A stretch of DNA of 64,000 nt from Anaerocolumna sedimenticola (GTDB lineage Bacteria > Bacillota > Clostridia > Lachnospirales > Lachnospiraceae): contig NZ_CP048000.1 in assembly GCF_009931695.1 (NCBI RefSeq), positions 2,683,501-2,747,500 of the forward strand. The letters are read 5' to 3'. Of this stretch, positions 1-7,652 are shown in pieces. Below the pieces are notes generated by a model. It was not told where the DNA came from, searched no databases, and worked only from the letters and a program-made list of their open reading frames with translations. Within the stretch, counting starts at the first letter, position 1, and each line of letters opens with the position of its first letter. The position numbers were made by a program, and so were the translations under genes.

Positions 1-2
1 AA

Positions 3-152
3 ACGCTCCTACAGCATACTGGTCCGGTGATGTTATCCGGATATGACAATGAGATTTATAATACATATCTGTCAGGATGGCGGAAAGAATCTATTCCGGC
101 CAGAGCGGAAAACAGTTTACCGAGGACAGAATATCTTTGGATGAATTACTAA
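3..152 (+). CDS. DNA adenine methylase, C-terminal fragment cut by window edge
   Basis: Only the last 49 codons are inside the window. They contain LSGYDN followed by a short stretch ending in TEYLWMNY, which matches the C-terminal end of phage-type N6-adenine DNA methyltransferases (D12 class, Dam-like). The catalytic DPPY motif and the SAM site would lie upstream and cannot be checked. The stop codon overlaps the AAGGAGG ribosome site of the next gene, so the two are probably co-transcribed. Its likely role is phage DNA modification against host restriction. Confidence 0.7.
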   Translation, partial: TLLQHTGPVMLSGYDNEIYNTYLSGWRKESIPARAENSLPRTEYLWMNY

Positions 153-162
153 GGAGGTTAGC

Positions 163-522
163 ATGAAAGTATTCAGTAAAGAACAATTTAATCTTAATGC
201 TTCCGTAGGGATAAAGAAACTGTTATCTGGTCACCTGGATGTACTGGACGGAAAAGAGGTAATTAATGGACAGATAAAATCTTATCGGGTAGAGGAAGAA
301 GAATATTACCTCTATCCGGTACAGGATGATTGGACAAAGGAGGTCAGTATGAAACTAAAAGGATTAGGACGTACTATAAAAGTAAATCCCAGGATGGTAC
401 AGGCTATTAAGACCCGGTTCGGCTGCCGGATAGTGGTTAACTGTATTCTTCCGGAGGAGCTAAACGGTTATGAGCTGGAAAAGTTGGAGGACAGGATCCG
501 GACGGTCCTGAGAAAGGATTAA
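163..522 (+). CDS. Hypothetical phage protein (119 aa)
   Basis: I do not recognise a family. The 119-residue protein is soluble, charged and without signal peptide or membrane segment. Its second half contains KLKGLGRTIKVNPRMVQAI followed by an acidic-basic C-terminus. It starts with ATG 6 bases after a perfect AAGGAGG that overlaps the end of the methylase gene, so start and co-transcription are well supported. It belongs to the small-gene segment that separates the replication/modification genes of this prophage from the late regulator. Confidence 0.6.
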   Translation: MKVFSKEQFNLNASVGIKKLLSGHLDVLDGKEVINGQIKSYRVEEEEYYLYPVQDDWTKEVSMKLKGLGRTIKVNPRMVQAIKTRFGCRIVVNCILPEELNGYELEKLEDRIRTVLRKD

Positions 523-533
523 GCGAACTAAAT

Positions 534-773
534 TTATTCTTCTATCATCCATACATGTTTATCAAAATAATAATACAAATAAGCGTCCATTAAAAAATTG
601 TGTAATACATAAGACACTCTGTAAAAATAATGGTCCGCATACTCATTGCAGTATGTGACCTCTAACAGTTTAATAGGAGCGACTTCCACTTGGATGTAGA
701 TAGGCATGATTTGGCCCTCTTTGTTAAAAGATGCAATGACTGGAATAGGTTTTTTATTAGATTCCTTAGGCAT
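534..773 (-). CDS. Hypothetical small phage protein (79 aa)
   Basis: This minus-strand ORF has a good AGGAGCG ribosome site 8 bases before its ATG. It encodes an aromatic-rich 79-residue protein whose second half is unusually rich in Tyr (for example AYLYYYFDKHVW). No family is recognised. It is the only minus-strand gene in the leftmost kilobase and lies between two plus-strand phage genes, so it must be transcribed separately. There is no signal peptide or membrane helix. The ribosome site and biased composition favour a real gene, but function is unknown. Confidence 0.5.
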   Translation of the reverse strand: MPKESNKKPIPVIASFNKEGQIMPIYIQVEVAPIKLLEVTYCNEYADHYFYRVSYVLHNFLMDAYLYYYFDKHVWMIEE

Positions 774-863
774 GGTTATCGCTCCTATGAGATTATTTAG
801 TATATATCATAACAAACACATGTTCGAAAATCAAAGGGATTATTAAGGGAAAGAGGAAAATAT

Positions 864-1133
864 ATGATAGAAGTAGCTAAAAATTACTTTGCGCAGAATT
901 TGGATAAGAATAAATGCCATAAATGCGGAAATGAATTTATTGTCGGTTTAGAAAGTAAACAGGGAGAAGAAAGAACAATACTTCATTGCCCGTTTTGCGG
1001 AAGTTTAATGACAGAAAGCACGGCTTGCACAACTGATGAAATATTACGAGAATTTGATGATTGCGGCCTACTCGGTTGCAGCTGGATATACTTAGAGAAA
1101 CCCGATGATGATATAAAGGTACTAAAGGAATAA
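864..1133 (+). CDS. Zinc-ribbon small phage protein (89 aa)
   Basis: The 89-residue product carries CHKCG near residue 18 and CPFCG near residue 43, two knuckles spaced as in a zinc ribbon, so it probably binds one zinc ion and perhaps nucleic acid. The C-terminal half is acidic. An AGAGG-type ribosome site precedes the ATG. The following regulator gene starts only 13 bases after its stop, with its ribosome site in between, so both are likely in one transcript. The exact family is not recognised. Confidence 0.6.
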   Translation: MIEVAKNYFAQNLDKNKCHKCGNEFIVGLESKQGEERTILHCPFCGSLMTESTACTTDEILREFDDCGLLGCSWIYLEKPDDDIKVLKE

Positions 1134-1146
1134 AGGAGGAGTTTTA

Positions 1147-1593
1147 TTGACAGAGAAAGAATTGAGTCAATATAAGGCAATAAGAAATGAGATAGCTGAC
1201 CTAAATAGAAGAATAGAGGAAACTAAACAAGCTGAAATTATACCATTCGGAACAGTGAAAGGATCAAGTAAATACTTTCCCTACACTCCCATGACATTTC
1301 GTGTTGCCGGCATTGATCCGGCTGACGCAACACAAAGGCAGGATAAGATATCAGAGTTGTTAAGGCAGCGTGAAGTGCAAAGGGACGAGCTTCTTAAAAA
1401 CCAGATTGAAATTGAGCGATACATATCTGGAATCAGTGATAGTACTACCAGGACAATATTCCGGATGTATTTCATTGATGGAATGAATCAATGGCAGATT
1501 GCGAGGAAGTTGGGATACGAGCAGAGCAGTATATCGCAGCGAATTAGAAGATACTTTAGTAGTAAACAACATGTAGATACAATTGGAATTTAA
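1147..1593 (+). CDS. ArpU / sigma region 4-like late transcription regulator
   Basis: The 148-residue protein has an N-terminal coiled-coil half (residues 1-80) and a C-terminal helix-turn-helix around residues 105-140, including RMYFIDGMNQWQIARKLGY and QSSISQRIRRYF. This is typical of ArpU/DUF1492-type phage regulators that resemble sigma-70 region 4. In related phages the gene sits just upstream of the terminase genes and is thought to switch on late transcription; here the accessory ParA/DUF2971 genes are inserted between it and TerS. Translation starts at TTG with a strong AAGGAGG 7 bases upstream. Confidence 0.75.
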   Translation: MTEKELSQYKAIRNEIADLNRRIEETKQAEIIPFGTVKGSSKYFPYTPMTFRVAGIDPADATQRQDKISELLRQREVQRDELLKNQIEIERYISGISDSTTRTIFRMYFIDGMNQWQIARKLGYEQSSISQRIRRYFSSKQHVDTIGI

Positions 1594-1654
1594 AGTAATT
1601 ATATGTAATGGCACACTTTATTGTGTGCCATTTAATTATAAATATAGTATTCAA

Positions 1655-2722
1655 TTAAATTATACTGGCAATGGCATCTATTGCTTTAATACATTCTTTT
1701 ATTTTATCGGCATTAACTTTTACACTTTCGCCATAAACAGGATAATAACCTTGGCTCATAGAAGACAACAACCTACCTAGATGTGCACATACAACGCCAG
1801 CAGTGTTAAAATCACGCAAAGGTTTTGAATAATTAGCAATAAACGATTCTTTTGTAGCTATTGCTGTAGTTCTTGAAACAAAGTATTCAGGGTGAATCTT
1901 AAAAATATCAAATAATGAAGAGGCTGTTGCGTCGGATAAGGCACCATAAGCTGTTGCGGATCCCTCAAACTGAGTTAATCTATTACCAATAAGTAAATGA
2001 ATTTTAGGGATATTTATTCCTTGTTCGGCTGCCATTGCTGCATAAGTCCATGACCCATAAATGGGGTGTGGTGGAATTGTGCCATGTAATAATGCTATTA
2101 ATGCAGAAGCAGCTGTTTTAGAAGAATCATCAGCATTTATAGGGGTTAATATTCTTTCAACTCCTGATATAGCTATTTGAGTATATATGCTAAAGCTGGG
2201 ATTAGTATCTACTAGAACAAGCCAATCTTTTTCATCATTAGTAGTTACATTAGAAATAAATTTTTTAATAATTTCTTGTATCCATTTCCATGGTTTATCT
2301 TTTGGGGTTAAAGATTTAGCGGAAGCAGCTTCATTAATTGCAGGGGCCATAGGTTCAAGATTACCATCACCACAGAGTAAATATAAGTTTTCAGGGACAT
2401 TACTATTATATTTATTAACTTTGATTATGTAATCAGAGGGATTGGGTAAGGAAGCACCACGACCACTCGATATAACAGTACTTAAATATCCAACAACTGA
2501 TTTTGGTGTAGCTTCACTGCATAAATCTATTAGATATTGTTCACCAATTGGACCACCACCAAGTAACATCATACTTGAATTTGCTTGGGGACATAAATCA
2601 ATAACTAGTACATTTCTATTTGAATGCAATTCAGCATACCGCATAGCTAAATGAAAAGTTATAGTACTTTTACCAACCCCACCTTTATTATTCCAAAGTG
2701 CATAACTGTGAATTAAAGACAT
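1655..2722 (-). CDS. ParA/Soj-family ATPase (accessory prophage gene)
   Basis: The 355-residue protein begins with the deviant Walker A motif NNKGGVGKST (residues 11-20), then VIDLCPQAN (Walker A') near residue 42 and LVLVDTNPS (Walker B) near residue 168. These define a ParA/Soj P-loop ATPase. Family members position plasmids or chromosomes with a ParB partner, but no ParB gene or parS-like repeats are visible nearby. It is transcribed opposite to the phage late operon, with an AGGAGG site before its ATG. The solitary, reversed position suggests an acquired accessory (moron or defence-type) gene rather than a partition locus. The ATPase assignment is certain; the biological role is not. Confidence 0.85.
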   Translation of the reverse strand: MSLIHSYALWNNKGGVGKSTITFHLAMRYAELHSNRNVLVIDLCPQANSSMMLLGGGPIGEQYLIDLCSEATPKSVVGYLSTVISSGRGASLPNPSDYIIKVNKYNSNVPENLYLLCGDGNLEPMAPAINEAASAKSLTPKDKPWKWIQEIIKKFISNVTTNDEKDWLVLVDTNPSFSIYTQIAISGVERILTPINADDSSKTAASALIALLHGTIPPHPIYGSWTYAAMAAEQGINIPKIHLLIGNRLTQFEGSATAYGALSDATASSLFDIFKIHPEYFVSRTTAIATKESFIANYSKPLRDFNTAGVVCAHLGRLLSSMSQGYYPVYGESVKVNADKIKECIKAIDAIASII

Positions 2723-2836
2723 ATAGAACCTCCTTGTATTTAATTTATATTACCTAAATTATATAGCAAAGCATAAATTAAAACAACAACTAATGTCAAA
2801 TTTTGTGAAATAATGCGATTAATATACTTTTATAAA

Positions 2837-2865
2837 ATGTCATATAAATCATAAAACAATATGAT
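2837..2865 (+). promoter_or_regulatory. Candidate promoter for the leader RNA / DUF2971 unit
   Basis: ATGTCA and TATGAT are 17 bp apart in a very AT-rich stretch between two divergent genes. The -35 box is weak (4 of 6 matches) and the -10 box good. It would drive the structured RNA that begins near 2872 and, on readthrough, the DUF2971 gene. Confidence 0.35.
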
Positions 2866-2871
2866 AAAATA

Positions 2872-3004
2872 CTATCATGGAAGTTTGTATAGAACCTCCT
2901 GCGGCTGCCAGGTGTCAAAAGCCTGGAGGCTGTTTCAGCCCCTTATTAATTATACTCCCCAGTTAAAAGGCATTCTGACTATTATGTTTGAATGCCTTTT
3001 TTGT
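2872..3004 (+). ncRNA. Structured leader or small RNA ending in a perfect terminator
   Basis: The gap between the ParA and DUF2971 genes has no convincing ORF but is GC-richer than its surroundings. It can fold: CCTCC (2897-2901) faces GGAGG, AGG pairs with CCT inside it, and GGCTG faces CAGCC. An 11-bp perfect terminator stem follows (2965-2975 with 2990-3000) with a T tail. The arrangement promoter, folded segment, terminator, ribosome site, gene suggests an attenuated leader or an independent small RNA. The CCTCC segment could mask ribosome sites. I do not recognise a known RNA family. Confidence 0.35.
2965..3004 (+). terminator. Rho-independent terminator upstream of DUF2971 gene
   Basis: The 11-bp perfect stem AAAAGGCATTC / GAATGCCTTTT with a 14-base loop is followed by TTGTT. 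It lies 53 bases before the DUF2971 start codon, so it would act as an attenuator of that gene or as the 3' end of a small RNA. Confidence 0.8.
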
Positions 3005-3056
3005 TATTGCAAATTATGGAATTTGGTGGTAGGATTTGTAATATGAGGAGGGATTC

Positions 3057-3860
3057 ATGATGAGTGAAAAACCAATACCAGATTATTTGTACCACTATAC
3101 AAGCCTATCATCACTTGGGTTAATTTTGAAAAATAAATCATTAAAATTTAATTCATTAAAAAACATGGATGACTTGGAAGAAATAAAAGCAAAGGATTTA
3201 ACAGAATATGGTAAATATTATTTTGTAAGTTGCTGGACAGATGTTGAGGAAGAAAAATTGTCATTATGGAATATGTATACTGGAGACATGGGCGGTGTTA
3301 GAATAAAATTACATAACTTGCCTTTTGAAACATATACCTATTGTATAGAGGTAGAAGGGGTACATATTAAATCGAATAATAATTTCTTACCTAAAGAATT
3401 TTTTGAAGCTGATAAATATGTGGTATATTCCGGAAACAAGGAAATTGTTAAAAGAGTGATTTACACAGATGACGAAGAGTTACTATGTCCCCAGTTAATT
3501 CAATATGATTCTGAAACAAAAATTAACTTGAATGTTAAATTACCTGGAAAATATAAACGAAAAGAATGGAATTTTCAGGATGAAGTTCGATATATTCTAC
3601 CAGTTTTACCAGTAAAAGTTAAAGATGCGAATAAAAAGAATGTCAATGAATTATTTATTAATAATATATTAAAAAAAGTTGATCTTCCCTTTGAATATAT
3701 ATTTTTAAAAGTTAAAGAGGAATATATTAATGAGATTGAAATCACGAAAGGTCCTAAAATGAGTGATGCAGACAGTGAAATACTTGATTTATTAGTAAAA
3801 ACGTATTGCCCTGATGCAAAAATTTATGAAAGTAAATTTAAAGGAAAAATTAGAATGTAA
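3057..3860 (+). CDS. DUF2971-family protein (accessory prophage gene)
   Basis: The N-terminal segment LYHYTSLSSLGLILKNKSL, followed by FNSLKNMDDLEE and by FVSCWTDVEEEKLSLWNMY around residues 55-75, is the hallmark of the DUF2971 family. These cytosolic proteins are of unknown function, about 250-300 residues long, and are often found in phages and defence-gene neighbourhoods. Start is ATG 3057 or 3060 after GAGGAGGG. Codon use is more AT-rich than in the structural phage genes, which suggests a separate origin. The gene lies between the late regulator and the terminase, a common place for accessory cargo. Membership of the family is well supported; a defence role is only inferred from position. 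Confidence 0.75.
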   Translation: MMSEKPIPDYLYHYTSLSSLGLILKNKSLKFNSLKNMDDLEEIKAKDLTEYGKYYFVSCWTDVEEEKLSLWNMYTGDMGGVRIKLHNLPFETYTYCIEVEGVHIKSNNNFLPKEFFEADKYVVYSGNKEIVKRVIYTDDEELLCPQLIQYDSETKINLNVKLPGKYKRKEWNFQDEVRYILPVLPVKVKDANKKNVNELFINNILKKVDLPFEYIFLKVKEEYINEIEITKGPKMSDADSEILDLLVKTYCPDAKIYESKFKGKIRM

Positions 3861-4008
3861 TTACATAAGCATCATCCGGGGTGTTTTTTCATACATGAAT
3901 AGAAATATTGGAGTTTAAAGCATAAATTTATATATAAAGAATAATATTATTTTAGTGAATCTCTTAATTTTGGAGATTCCTGAAAACTGAATATACCGGA
4001 GGGATTAT

Positions 4009-4116
4009 ATGCTTTATGAAGTAATCACCATACTTGCATTAGTTTTATGTATGATGGGTATTATAAGCCTTGTGCTTATAGTTCGCATGTTAACTAAAAG
4101 TAAGAATGGTAAGTAA
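4009..4116 (+). CDS. Small single-pass membrane protein (35 aa)
   Basis: This short ORF starts at ATG after a good CCGGAGGG ribosome site. It encodes 35 residues: a long hydrophobic helix (about residues 5-26, rich in Ile, Leu, Val, Met) followed by the basic tail RMLTKSKNGK. That layout is typical of a one-helix inner-membrane micropeptide with a cytosolic basic tail. It stands alone between the DUF2971 gene and TerS and is followed by two hairpins. No family is recognised; possible roles are a type I toxin-like peptide or a membrane-protein regulator, neither supported by more than its shape. Confidence 0.45.
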   Translation: MLYEVITILALVLCMMGIISLVLIVRMLTKSKNGK

Positions 4117-4124
4117 AGTAAAAA

Positions 4125-4172
4125 GCCTTAACCCATGCAGGGATAAATATTTACTGCTTTATGGGTTAAGCA
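4125..4172 (+). other. Long inverted repeat (hairpin) downstream of micropeptide gene
   Basis: CTTAACCCAT (4127-4136) and ATGGGTTAAG (4161-4170) are perfect 10-bp arms, with an inner GCAG/CTGC pair after a TTT bulge. There is no T tail, so it is more likely an mRNA stabiliser, antisense-RNA structure or protein site than a terminator. Confidence 0.5.
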
Positions 4173-4208
4173 CCCTCCTTAGTAATAGTTATATAAAACG
4201 TAAATTTC

Positions 4209-4235
4209 GGAACTGCTTAGTGCGGTTCCTTTTTT
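4209..4235 (+). terminator. Terminator before the late operon
   Basis: GGAAC-x-GC and GC-x-GTTCC flank a short loop and are followed by six Ts. It ends upstream transcription 37 bases before TerS and isolates the late operon from the accessory genes. Confidence 0.65.
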
Positions 4236-4271
4236 CATATATCAAAACAACACGAATTGAGGTGATGAAGC

Positions 4272-5003
4272 TTGGCGAGGGCACCGGATGAAAGATATAA
4301 TCAGGCATACGAACTGTTTAAAAGTGGTATGAAATTAGTTGAGATTGCAAGTCAACTAAATCTTCCAGAGGGGACGGTTCGGCGTTGGAAAAGCACCCAT
4401 AAGTGGGATAACGAACGCTCGGATAAAAATAGCGAACGTTCGCATAAGAAAAAAGGTGGACAGCCTGGAAATAAAAACGCTATTGATAATGATGGCGGCG
4501 CACCTGAACAAAATAAGAATGCAGAAAAACATGGTTTCTTCTCGAAGTATCTTCCGGAAGAGACCTTTTCTATTATCCAGGAGATTGAGAAAAAGGATCC
4601 GTTGGATATTCTTTGGGAGAATATTCAGATAGCCTATGCTGCCATTATACGGGCACAAAAACTTATGTATGTTAAGGATCAGCAGGATAAGACCATTGAA
4701 AAAGTAGGAGAGGGCTTTGGTAATATTGATAGCGAGAAGTGGGAAGTACAGCAGGCCTGGGATAAACATGCTACCTTCTTACAGGCACAGAGCCGGGCAA
4801 TGAAGACCCTGGAGAGCATGATCACAAGGTATGATGAACTATTGCATAAGAATTGGGATAAGGCTTCTGAGGAGCAAAAGCTCCGCATCGAAAAGCTCAA
4901 AGTTGATGTTAATAAAGCAACCGGTAAAGATAATGAGGATGAACTTGCCAAACTGGATGAGATGTTGGCAGAGATAAAAAAGCAGGCAGGTGATACAAAT
5001 TGA
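4272..5003 (+). CDS. terS: Phage terminase small subunit
   Basis: The 243-residue protein has an N-terminal helix-turn-helix (residues 5-45, including LFKSGMKLVEIASQLNLPEGTV read in two parts, then RRWK). A Gly/Asn-rich linker with KKGGQPGNKNA and KNAEKHGFFSKYLP follows, then a helical oligomerisation region. This is the standard layout of Firmicute phage small terminase subunits, which recognise the packaging start site and recruit the large subunit. It starts at TTG and its stop overlaps the TTG start of the large subunit by four bases, so translation is coupled. The pac or cos site is usually in or near this gene but could not be located by eye. Confidence 0.85.
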   Translation: MARAPDERYNQAYELFKSGMKLVEIASQLNLPEGTVRRWKSTHKWDNERSDKNSERSHKKKGGQPGNKNAIDNDGGAPEQNKNAEKHGFFSKYLPEETFSIIQEIEKKDPLDILWENIQIAYAAIIRAQKLMYVKDQQDKTIEKVGEGFGNIDSEKWEVQQAWDKHATFLQAQSRAMKTLESMITRYDELLHKNWDKASEEQKLRIEKLKVDVNKATGKDNEDELAKLDEMLAEIKKQAGDTN

Positions 5004-6253
5004 TATTAAGTCCTAAGCAAATGGAGTTTGTAGCTAATGCCAATCATCGTTATAATGTTAAAACCGGCGCAACCCGTTCCGGTAAGTCTTATATGGATAA
5101 CCTTTATACCATCCCCTCCAGAATCCGCGAAAGACAGGGTAAGGATGGCTTAAACGCTCTGATAGGTGTATCGAAAGGAACCATAGAAAGAAATATCCTA
5201 CAGCCAATGCGGGAGATATACGGGCAGAGAATTGTCGGGGAAATCGGCTCTGACAATATTGTTGACCTGTTTGGAGATTCCGCTTATTGTCTTGGTGCTG
5301 AAAAGGTCAGTCAGGTAGCAAAATTAAGAGGATCCTCACTTAAATATGTTTACGGTGATGAGGTTGCCGAGTGGAATCAACAGGTGTTTGAGCTGCTTAA
5401 ATCCCGTATGGATAAGTCGTACAGCTGCTTTGATGGAGCATGTAACCCGGATAACCCTAATCACTGGTTTAAAAAGTTCCTTGATTCCGATGCGGATATT
5501 TATTGTCAGAAATACACCATATTTGATAATCCATATTTACCGCCTGAATTTGTCGAAAACCTGTGTAATGAGTACAAAGGTACTGTTTACTATGATAGGT
5601 ATATAAGAGGTCTGTGGGTGGCTGCTGAGGGCGCTGTGTATAGATTATTTAATGATGCGCAGGCACAGATTATAAATCCTTTTAAGCTCACAGAAAAGCC
5701 TAAGAGTTTAATGGAGATAAACATCGGTGTAGACTTTGGAGGCAATGGTTCCGGTCATGCATTTGTAGCTACAGGATACGGCAGAGGATACACCAATATT
5801 ATAGCTCTTGCATCTGAGTGGATAGACTGCAGTAAAAATGATATAGACCCTGAAAAGCTTGGACAGTTATTTGTAGACTTCTGTTTAAAGGTGTTAAATG
5901 TCTATGGTTACATAACGCAGGTTAATTGTGATAGCGCAGAAAAAACATTGATAGCCGGACTTAGGAGCACTGCAAGGAAATCAGGATTAGGCTGGTTAAG
6001 GATATCAGACGCACTGAAAACAGAAGTTAATGACAGAATCCGCTTTACTCAGCGTATGATGGGGCAAGGCAGATTTTTTTATGTTCCGGAATTGTGTAAA
6101 AGCTTAGAGCTTGCTCTTTGCGGAGCACTTTGGGATCCTGATGAGTTAACAAAAGACAAACGGCTTGATGATGGTACCAGTGACATAGATAGTCTTGATG
6201 CCTTTGAATATGGGTTTGAAAGAGATATTTCCCGGTTTATCCGGTACGAATAG
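5000..6253 (+). CDS. terL: Phage terminase large subunit
   Basis: The 417-residue packaging motor shows a Walker A-type motif TGATRSGKS at residues 22-30, YGDE (Walker B with catalytic Glu) near residues 118-121, and a C-terminal RNase H-fold nuclease with acidic residues in GVDFGG (about 246), NCDSAE (about 311) and the DIDSLDAF segment (about 397). It pumps DNA into the prohead using ATP and cuts the concatemer. Length and motif order fit the Terminase_6/Terminase_3 families of siphophages. The TTG start overlaps the small subunit stop. The portal gene follows after 7 bases, as expected for the packaging module. Confidence 0.93.
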   Translation: MILSPKQMEFVANANHRYNVKTGATRSGKSYMDNLYTIPSRIRERQGKDGLNALIGVSKGTIERNILQPMREIYGQRIVGEIGSDNIVDLFGDSAYCLGAEKVSQVAKLRGSSLKYVYGDEVAEWNQQVFELLKSRMDKSYSCFDGACNPDNPNHWFKKFLDSDADIYCQKYTIFDNPYLPPEFVENLCNEYKGTVYYDRYIRGLWVAAEGAVYRLFNDAQAQIINPFKLTEKPKSLMEINIGVDFGGNGSGHAFVATGYGRGYTNIIALASEWIDCSKNDIDPEKLGQLFVDFCLKVLNVYGYITQVNCDSAEKTLIAGLRSTARKSGLGWLRISDALKTEVNDRIRFTQRMMGQGRFFYVPELCKSLELALCGALWDPDELTKDKRLDDGTSDIDSLDAFEYGFERDISRFIRYE

Positions 6254-6260
6254 AGGTGAG

Positions 6261-7637
6261 ATGATGAAATATAGTAAAATGGTTGAATGCCTAAATAAGC
6301 TGGTAGCCGAAAAGAGCCTTAAATTGGACGGTATCAATGTGTCCACTGTTATGCAGGGAGCTATTGAGTTGTGGGATTTAATGTACAGTAATCGAGCACC
6401 CTGGTTGTCAAGTGGTCAGAAATCAGCAGGGATACCGGCATCTATAGCAAGTGAGATTGCAAGGCTGGTCACTCTGGAACTTAAGTCAGAAGTCACGGGA
6501 GATAACGAAAGGGCGAAATATATCAATAACATCTATCAGAACGTGTTATCGAATATTAGAAAACAGGTAGAGTACGGTTGTGCAAAAGGCAGTATGGTAT
6601 TTAAACCTTATCCATCCAATGATGGAATAGCCGTTCAGTATAATGCTGCAGACAGCTTTTATCCAATTACTTTTGACAGCAACGGTAATATTACGCAGTG
6701 TGCCTTTACGGAACAGTATACCAGGGGGAAAGAGATATATACCCGAGTAGAGTTACATTCCCTTGCTGATACCGGAGTGAATGTATATAACTTTGCTTAC
6801 CTGAGTAAAACTGGCGCTACACTGGGCAGTGAAGTGTCATTAAAATCCGTAAAACAGTGGGAAGACATTGAGCCTCATGGCTTATTGCAGGGAGCTAAAA
6901 AGCTGACAATCGGCTTTTTCAAGGTACCCATTGCAAATAATATTGATTCCGATAGCCCTCTTGGGGTATCCGTATTTAGTCGGGCCACGGAACATATTAT
7001 GATTGCTGATAAGAGGTACAACCAGATCGACTGGGAGTATGACAGCAAAGAGACAGCAGTGCATCTCGCCTCTTCGCTTCTGAAATATGATAAAACCAAT
7101 GATAAATTTGAATATCCTGGCGGTAGAGAACGTTTATATCGTACATTAGAGTATAATACCGGTGCAGCGGATAAACCCTTTATGGATACTTACAGCCCTG
7201 ATATTAGGGATGAATCGTATTACCATGGATATAACCAGCAGCTCCGCCGAATTGAGTTTGACAGCGGATTGGCTTATGGCACATTATCGGATGTCCAGGA
7301 AGTAGAAAAGACTGCCGAAGAGATAAAGGCCAGTAAGCAAAGGTCCTATGCAACAGTATCAGACATACAACAAGCCTTGCAAAGAGGTTTAACCGATTTG
7401 GTTGATGCAATTGACTTTTGGGTAAGTGCTGAAAATCTTGCTCCGGCCGGCAATTATGAAACTACTTTTGATTGGGATGATAGCGTGGTAACCGATAATG
7501 AAAAGGAACGGGAAGATGACAGAAAAGATTTGGCATCCGGAATAATGCGTCCTGAAGAATACCGTGCTAAGTGGTATGGTGAAACATTAGAGGATGCGCT
7601 TAAGAATCTTCCAGAACAGGCTGATGTTGTTATGTAG
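6261..7637 (+). CDS. Phage portal protein (SPP1 gp6-like)
   Basis: The 458-residue protein forms the dodecameric portal ring through which DNA enters and leaves the head. The open frame extends upstream to 6195, but the ribosome site GAGGTGAG directly precedes the ATG pair at 6261/6264, so translation from 6261 is preferred; this also avoids overlap with TerL. Sequence features are those of the SPP1 Gp6-like portal family: central WEYDSKETAVH and SGLAYGTLSDVQEVEKTAEEIK segments, a long helical stretch and an acidic C-terminal end (RPEEYRAKWYGE). Confidence 0.9.
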   Translation: MMKYSKMVECLNKLVAEKSLKLDGINVSTVMQGAIELWDLMYSNRAPWLSSGQKSAGIPASIASEIARLVTLELKSEVTGDNERAKYINNIYQNVLSNIRKQVEYGCAKGSMVFKPYPSNDGIAVQYNAADSFYPITFDSNGNITQCAFTEQYTRGKEIYTRVELHSLADTGVNVYNFAYLSKTGATLGSEVSLKSVKQWEDIEPHGLLQGAKKLTIGFFKVPIANNIDSDSPLGVSVFSRATEHIMIADKRYNQIDWEYDSKETAVHLASSLLKYDKTNDKFEYPGGRERLYRTLEYNTGAADKPFMDTYSPDIRDESYYHGYNQQLRRIEFDSGLAYGTLSDVQEVEKTAEEIKASKQRSYATVSDIQQALQRGLTDLVDAIDFWVSAENLAPAGNYETTFDWDDSVVTDNEKEREDDRKDLASGIMRPEEYRAKWYGETLEDALKNLPEQADVVM

Positions 7638-7652
7638 GGGGGGATAATTTCA

